A stretch of 64,000 bases of DNA from Latilactobacillus fuchuensis DSM 14340 = JCM 11249 (GTDB taxonomy: Bacteria; Bacillota; Bacilli; Lactobacillales; Lactobacillaceae), in assembly GCF_000615805.1 (NCBI RefSeq), contig NZ_BAMJ01000003.1, positions 1-64,000 on the forward strand, in the 5' to 3' direction. The translations under genes and the position numbers were made by a program. The first letter of the stretch is position 1. Every line of letters begins with the position of its first letter. Below the pieces are notes generated by a model. The model made no database searches and was not told the origin of the DNA. It saw nothing but the letters and a program-made list of their open reading frames with translations. This document shows positions 58,767 to 64,000 of the stretch, in pieces.

Positions 58767-59642
58767 ATGAAATTAGAAATAAAGCATATTCAAAAAAGTT
58801 ATGCGCAAACAATGGTCTTAAATGAGTGCTCGTTCACATTAACACCCGGTGTTTATGGCCTATTAGGGGCTAATGGCGCCGGCAAAAGCACCTTATTTAA
58901 AATAATTTGTGGCTTAACAAAAGCTGATAGTGGCAATATTTACTATAACGGCAACGCTATTAGTGAATCACAAAATAAATTTAATCCAATTCTAGGTTTC
59001 TTACCACGAAAAATTGCTTTTTATCCCGAATTTACGGGACTGGATTTTCTACTATACATTGCAACCCTAAAGGGAATTGATCGGCAAAGTGCCAAGGAGA
59101 AATGTCTAGCACTTTTAACGACTGTTGGGTTGATTGATGTTCAACATAAGAAGATTAGAAAATATTCTGGCGGGATGCAACAACGTTTGGGCATCGCGCA
59201 AGCCATGTTGAATGACCCCGAGATATTAATTTTAGATGAACCAACTGTTGGCCTAGATCCAAAAGAAAGAGTTAAATTTAGAAATCTAATTAGTTCCTTT
59301 TCGGACGAAAAGATTGTTATTTTATCAACACATATTGTGTCTGATGTCGAATACATTGCTGATGAAATTCTGATTTTGCAAAAAGGGGGTATTCAAGATA
59401 GCGGTACGCCGCCAGAATTAGTTCAAAAAATAGCAGAACAAGTCTGGGAATGCAGCGTACCACATGACTTAGTCGCAAAATTATTGGCCACTTATACGAT
59501 TAGTAATCAGAAACATGAAAAGAATAACGTTATCCTAAGAATTATTGCAGAAAAGAAACCATTAGAAAATGCGGTTCAGGTCACGCCAACATTAGAGGAT
59601 TTATATCTTTATTATTTTAGAGAGGCGGTTCACTATGATTAG
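58767..59642 (+). CDS. ABC transporter ATP-binding protein of the ECF-linked exporter
   Basis: A 291 aa ATPase. Walker A is GANGAGKST near residue 35, the signature is YSGGMQQRLGIA near 131, Walker B is ILILDEPTVGLD near 153 and the switch His is in STHIV near 187. At the Q-loop the sequence is GFLPRKIAFYPEFTG, with Arg where Gln is usual. The C-terminal 70 residues are an accessory domain. ATG 58767 follows GAGGAGG by nine bases. It overlaps the permease start. The substrate is unknown; co-transcription with the sigma pair suggests an envelope-stress role. Confidence 0.88.
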   Translation: MKLEIKHIQKSYAQTMVLNECSFTLTPGVYGLLGANGAGKSTLFKIICGLTKADSGNIYYNGNAISESQNKFNPILGFLPRKIAFYPEFTGLDFLLYIATLKGIDRQSAKEKCLALLTTVGLIDVQHKKIRKYSGGMQQRLGIAQAMLNDPEILILDEPTVGLDPKERVKFRNLISSFSDEKIVILSTHIVSDVEYIADEILILQKGGIQDSGTPPELVQKIAEQVWECSVPHDLVAKLLATYTISNQKHEKNNVILRIIAEKKPLENAVQVTPTLEDLYLYYFREAVHYD

Positions 59643-60791
59643 TATTATACGTTTTGAAATGGCGAAAATTGTTAAAACCAAACGCTTTATTGGCTCATTG
59701 TTGATTTCTGTATTAGTTCTGTCAGGCATCTTTATTATTGGTTTTCACTATTCGCAACTTGGTGCCTCAGAGGTGCGTAATCAAGAATTGGGATTCAACC
59801 AATTATCACGAAAAAAAGCTAATGCACACGCTGGGGTTTTTAATGATCAAACCGTACGCTTAATTTTAGCGGATTACATTGCAGATTATCAGAACAATTC
59901 TGGCGGAGAACAGCCGTTTGATCAATTTTCTTATAATATTGCTAATACTTTCTTTCCAAAAGACAGAGATATTTATTTAGAGATGATTGCTGCTAATAAA
60001 AAGAAACAAACGCTAAAAATTGACCAAATTAAATTAACGCCAATCAAAAAAATTGGCTTTTCAAGTTTTTCTAAACCATTGATAATTGGTAGCTATTCAA
60101 ACTGGAGTGAACTTTTTAAGGTCACCGGGAGCGTCTTTATTCTAATAAGCGTGCTAGTTATCATTACCGGTTCGACTGTCTTTGCGGAAGATACCGCCAA
60201 AAAGATGAATCAATTATTGTTCATCACTAAATACGGTCGGACTAAAATGCTGCGCGCAAAGATATATACTGCGACAGTTTTATCCCTGTTCATATTTTTA
60301 GTCGCTCATGGCCTAACATTTGGTTATTTTTATTATCATTATTATGGTATGGACGGTTGGAATGGTAGTATTCAGACCAATTTTGATTTAAAACTCTTCA
60401 ATTTTCCGCTTGAACTCAATCATTTTCAAATTTATTTAATGATTCTAATATTGCAATTGGCTAGTTTGCTGATGATTGTCGGGATAACATTGTTAATCTC
60501 GCAATCGCCAAGACACCATTTAGTGCGGTTATAATCGCAACCGGTATTTTTTTCTTACCAAAAGGGTTAATATTGATATTTACATCTGGAGTGCTCAACA
60601 AATTACTATATCTATTACCGATTAACCTGTACGATTCTGAAAAAATGTTGACACTAATGTCTGCTAAGCAAGGCTTCTTCTTTAATCAGTTCAACCAAAA
60701 TTTTATCATGACGATCTGTATTTTATTACTAACTAACCTTATCAGTAATTGTTTTACGTATTACAAATTACAACATGCTTATATCGAATAG
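59635..60791 (+). pseudogene. ABC-2 permease of the ECF-linked exporter, one apparent 1-base deletion
   Basis: The composite of 59635-60534 and the tail to 60791 gives about 385 aa. A first membrane segment near 18-38 is followed by an extracytoplasmic loop of about 120 residues, then five to six segments from about 165 to the end. The frame breaks near 60500; adding one base there (TCGGCA for TCGCA) reads on as AIAKTPFSAVIIATGIFFL and continues to the stop at 60791. It overlaps the ATPase gene by eight bases. This topology resembles ABC-2 exporters with large loops such as bacitracin or peptide transporters. Substrate unknown. Confidence 0.83.
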
Positions 60792-60818
60792 GCAGCATTA
60801 AATTTAACAGAGACCAAT

Positions 60819-60864
60819 AAAAATAGTCCAGCAACCACTTAATCAGGGATGCTGGACTATTTTT
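60819..60864. terminator. Bidirectional terminator between the ECF operon and rqcH
   Basis: Arms 60819-60832 (AAAAATAGTCCAGC) and 60851-60864 (GCTGGACTATTTTT) are perfectly complementary over 14 bp. Confidence 0.9.
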
Positions 60865-62578
60865 TAGGCTTGGCTTGGTTTTTGTCGTAATTTTTGGACG
60901 AGTGCTTCATCCGGTGTGCTATAAAGGGTTTGTTGACCTTCATAAATCACAAAACCGGGTTTAGCCCCATTCGGTTTGCGAATCCGTTTGACTTGAATGT
61001 AATCAACGGGCACAGAAGCCGATAGCCGAGCTTTAGAGAAATAAGCGGCTAGTTTACTAGCTTCTTCTAAAGTTGTCTCAGACGGGTTACTAGCGTCAAT
61101 AATCACGTGTGAGCCGGGGATGTTCTTAACATGCAACCAAATATCAGTTTTCTTAGCTTTTTTGAGGGTTAACTGATCGTTTTGATAGTTATTTTTACCA
61201 ACAAAAATCCGAGTGCCATCACTGGCGTAGAAAATTTCGGGTTCACTAATCTTGTAACGTTTTTGTTTCTTAGCGCCGGACTTCTTAGTTTTTAAATAGC
61301 CCTCAGCTTGCAGTTCTTCTTTGATATCGACTAAATCTTTGGGCGCTGCAATCTCAATTTGAGCCATAATCGTGTTGAAATATTGCAGTTCCGCTTCCGT
61401 TTTAGCCATTTGATCGTTGACGTAAGCGACTGAATTGCGGAGTTTTTGGTACTTAGAAAAGTATTTTTGAGCATTTTTAGAAGGGGTCAATTGATTCGAT
61501 AACGTAATTTTAATCGGTTGGTTATCCGCATAATAATTATCGAGTGTAATTTCGGTCATACCGCGTTCGACTTGGCGCAAATAAGTGGTTAGAATTTCAC
61601 CTTTAATCCGGTAATCATCAGCACTATCAGCCGTCTTGAGGGTTTGTTGCAGTTTTTTTAGTTTCTTTTCATCCTTTTGAATTTCATTACGGATAAAATG
61701 AATCAAGGCGCCACCTTGTTGTTGGACCCGATCACGTTGCGCTTTATGCAAATAGTATTGGTCTAACAATTCACTAAGCGTTGGCAATTGCGTTTGTTCA
61801 CCAACTAATGTTTGATAAGCTGCCACGGTAAACCAAGATTTTTTAGGGCCAATCGTTAATGTCGGTGTGGCTTGGTTGTATTGCTTGAAGAAATCCTGGA
61901 CAATCGTCAAATAATGATCATGATCCAGTAACCGATGTTGTAATTCGATTGCACTTTCACGGCCCATTCCTTGGAATTGCGTTTGTAACCAATGCGGTTG
62001 CTCAGTTTCAGGTAGGTTATAATAACTCAGCCAGTCTAGGTCGGTTAAGTCGGCCGTAAAACCGTTGACGCCGGAAGCAGCGGGCGGATTAACGTAGTCC
62101 GCACCAGGCATTAAGAAGCGGTAACGGTTCTGCGATAAGCTAACGTGCCGAATCAAATCAAGAATCTTATTGGTTTCTTGGTTAACCAAAATCACGTTAC
62201 TGTGCCGGCCCATTAATTCGACGATTAGACAGAGTTGTTGTAAATCACCTAATTCATTCCGCGATTTAAACGTGAAACGCAAAATCCGATCACTTTCAAC
62301 TTGTTCAATTTTTTCTAGAATTGAACCATCCAGGTATTTTCGTAACGACATCGCAAAATTAGGGGGCGTCGCCGGATTCGCGTAAGGCACGCGAGTAATT
62401 TGAACCCGGGCGTAGGAAGGATGCGCCGAAAGGAGTAGGGGATAGGTCTTTCGATTAGCCGAAGCGTCAAGATGACTTCATTGGGGTAAGGTTGTTGGAT
62501 TTTAGTTATTTTACCGTCGGCTAACGTCGTATTTAACTCAGCGACAACGGCGTGGGTCATTAAACCATCAAAGGCCAT
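60864..62578 (-). pseudogene. rqcH: NFACT-family Rqc2 homologue RqcH (fibronectin-binding FbpA-like), one apparent 1-base deletion
   Basis: Adds alanine tails to stalled nascent chains in ribosome quality control; older annotations call it fibronectin-binding protein. The composite is about 571 aa, full length. The N-terminal part begins MAFDGLMTHAVVAEL, continues through a long coiled coil at about 285-390, and ends with the NFACT-R domain (DIWLHVKNIPGSHVII near 480). The frame breaks at 62459-62460; one added base joins NEVILTLR to NRKTYPLLLSAHPSYARVQ. The larger reading frame alone (to 62390) lacks the N-terminal 65 residues. Likely an assembly error. Confidence 0.9.
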
Positions 62579-62648
62579 TTAAATCACACTTTCTCTATAT
62601 AGATTGTCTTACTTATTGTAACGGTTTTAACCATCAAGCTCAAAGGAA

Positions 62649-62702
62649 TTTACTTATCAGTCAATTTATTGTATAATACAATTATTTTATTGCATTCTAC
62701 AA
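62649..62702 (+). promoter_or_regulatory. marR promoter with two operator-like palindromes
   Basis: TTTACT (62649-62654) and TATAAT (62672-62677) are 17 bases apart. TTGTATAATACAA (62669-62681) is a palindrome around a central base and covers the -10. A related imperfect palindrome, TTGCATTCTACAA (62690-62702), lies 21 bases downstream, centre to centre. Two helical turns apart is typical of repressor dimers on one face of DNA. Operator function is inferred. Confidence 0.65.
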
Positions 62703-62720
62703 TAAAGGAGCGAAAAGCGA

Positions 62721-63142
62721 ATGAATTCAACTTTAACGACGTTTAACCAACTTAATTTATTGTATCAAGAGCAAAAGAAGCAATGGGCCCAACGGTTGAA
62801 TATTAAATTAGCACAAGTCAATATCCTCATGTTAGTTGCCCCAGAGCAAGCCTTACTCTCGCATGCAGCGTTAATTGATAGTACGAAATTAGACGCGTCA
62901 ACTTTAAGTCGTCAGTTAAATGGCATGGCGCAAGAGGCTTATTAGTGAAGACTAAAGGCACTGAACCTCGTCAGCGTGTTTACACCTTAACCGAACATGC
63001 CCAACGAATTGCGACTCGTTTACGGCAATGGCAAACTGAATTGGAACAACAAGTCCAAGATAATTGGAGTGCAGAAGAACAACAATTGCTAAAAATACTG
63101 TTAAATCGGTACTACCAAAGCTTTATCCGTTTTGAAAAGTGA
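62721..63142 (+). pseudogene. MarR family transcriptional regulator, one apparent 1-base deletion
   Basis: The composite of 62721-62945 and the frame to 63142 gives about 140 aa, the MarR length. The recognition helix and wing are ALIDSTKLDASTLSRQLNGM near residues 53-72 and KTKGTEPRQRVYTLTEHA near 78-95, with a long C-terminal dimer helix. Adding one base near 62939 (GCNTTATTAGTG) makes the reading EALLVKTKGTE. As sequenced, translation stops at TAG after 74 residues. AAAGGAG precedes the ATG. Autoregulation through the palindromes in its promoter is likely. Confidence 0.85.
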
Positions 63143-63241
63143 GAGGCCCTATACGTTTTTTAAGGAAATACAGATAAATGCGGAATTAGCCGATTATTTA
63201 TGATATAGTTATTAGCGAATAATAAAAAAGTAGGTGTCTCC

Positions 63242-64000
63242 ATGAAAATTGCTGTAGTCACTGATAGTACTGCTTATCTCACAGAACAGCAAGTGAAAGA
63301 TAATCATCTTTACGTCGTGCCAATCCCGGTGATCCTAGATGGCCAGGTCTATAATGAAGGCGTCGATATTACAACTGAAGAGTTCTATCAAAAGTTAAAA
63401 ACATCTGAAACTTTCCCTAGTACGTCACAACCACCATTAGGTGAAATGTTGAAGTTATATGAAGATTTAGGCAATCAAAATTACGATGCCGTGATTAGTA
63501 TTCATTTAGCAAGTACCATTTCTGGTTTCGTCACCACGTTAAAAAATGCAGCAAGCACCATCGATAATGTTCAAGTCATTCCTTATGATTCTGGGATTAC
63601 AGTGATGTTAATGGGTTATTTAGCAATGGAAGCAGCTCGAATGGCGAAAGAACCCGACGCAACGGTTGAACAAATTATTGCGCGGTTAGATGATCTGAGA
63701 AGTACAATTGATGAATGTTTCATTGTTAATGATCTACAGAATCTAGTTCGTGGGGGCCGTTTATCAAACGCTTCAGCCTTCATTGGCAGTGTTTTAAAGA
63801 TTAAACCCTTGTTAACATTCGATCCGGTTTCTAATAAAATCGTCGCTTTTGAAAAGGTCCGTTCTTTAAAGAAGGCCTATGCGCGAGCTGAACAAATTTT
63901 TGCTGAGAACATTGAAAAAGCGGATTATCCGATGCGAGCGCTACTGATTCACGCCAATGATGAAGCCGCGGCCGTTGCCTGGCAAACTAAATTACGGGTT
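63242..64000 (+). CDS. DegV family fatty-acid-binding protein (truncated by the window end)
   Basis: The first 253 codons of an open frame that runs off the right edge; the family is about 280 aa. The N-terminal KIAVVTDSTAYL at residues 2-13 and PIPVILDGQVYNEGVDI near 28-44 are DegV landmarks. SQPPLGEML near 62 and the fatty-acid pocket segment LVRGGRLSNASAFIGSVLKIKPLL near 165-188 are also clear. Relatives (FakB) bind fatty acids for phosphorylation by FakA and delivery to phospholipid synthesis. It lies 99 bases after the marR gene, on the same strand. Confidence 0.92.
   Translation, partial: MKIAVVTDSTAYLTEQQVKDNHLYVVPIPVILDGQVYNEGVDITTEEFYQKLKTSETFPSTSQPPLGEMLKLYEDLGNQNYDAVISIHLASTISGFVTTLKNAASTIDNVQVIPYDSGITVMLMGYLAMEAARMAKEPDATVEQIIARLDDLRSTIDECFIVNDLQNLVRGGRLSNASAFIGSVLKIKPLLTFDPVSNKIVAFEKVRSLKKAYARAEQIFAENIEKADYPMRALLIHANDEAAAVAWQTKLRV

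Overview
The window looks like chromosomal DNA of a low-GC Gram-positive bacterium of the family Lactobacillaceae. Evidence: RexB-type AddB, a complete mevalonate branch, a PyrR-attenuated pyr operon with a type 1B dihydroorotate dehydrogenase, a type B RNase P RNA flanked by gpsB and an RlmL-like methyltransferase, and an aerobic class Ib ribonucleotide reductase. Gene order and protein style suggest the Latilactobacillus sakei/curvatus group. That is recollection, not a search result.

Layout. 0-3.2 kb: HAD phosphatase, SufT-like protein, methyltransferase-like protein and an orphan membrane protein. 3.2-7.35 kb (minus): isoprenoid genes mvaK1-mvaD-mvaK2-fni. 7.5-14.75 kb: addB-addA recombination nuclease. 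15-26.9 kb: a conserved Firmicutes backbone (dinG, tseB-like, asnS, dnaD, nth, then recU-ponA on minus, ypsA, gpsB, rnpB, rlmL-like). 27-34.8 kb: a D-2-hydroxyacid dehydrogenase and an accessory block of transporters: a GntR/YtrA-regulated ABC pair, a LanFEG/BcrAB-like ABC exporter with two permeases, and an FtsX-like permease with its ATPase. 35-41.4 kb (minus): lplA, nrdHEF, cls. 41.6-45.6 kb: EbsA-like protein, cold shock protein, fhs, lspA, rluD family. 45.6-57.4 kb: the pyrimidine operon pyrR-pyrP-pyrB-pyrC-carA-carB-pyrK-pyrD-pyrF-pyrE with two PyrR attenuators. 57.6-60.8 kb: an ECF sigma factor, a zinc-finger anti-sigma factor and an ABC exporter. 60.9-64 kb: rqcH/fbpA (minus), a MarR regulator and the start of a degV gene.

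The strongest global signal is ten single-base frame breaks in otherwise well-conserved genes (addB twice, dinG, fhs twice, rluD family, pyrD, an ABC permease, rqcH, marR). In every case adding one base restores the expected protein, most often beside a short run of identical bases. I read this mainly as uncorrected deletion errors in the assembly rather than gene decay, so the broken genes are annotated over their full composite spans. The most interesting biology is in the two accessory transporter blocks, which look like cell-envelope or antimicrobial-peptide defence modules. No bacteriocin precursor, two-component system, insertion sequence, CRISPR array or tRNA was seen.
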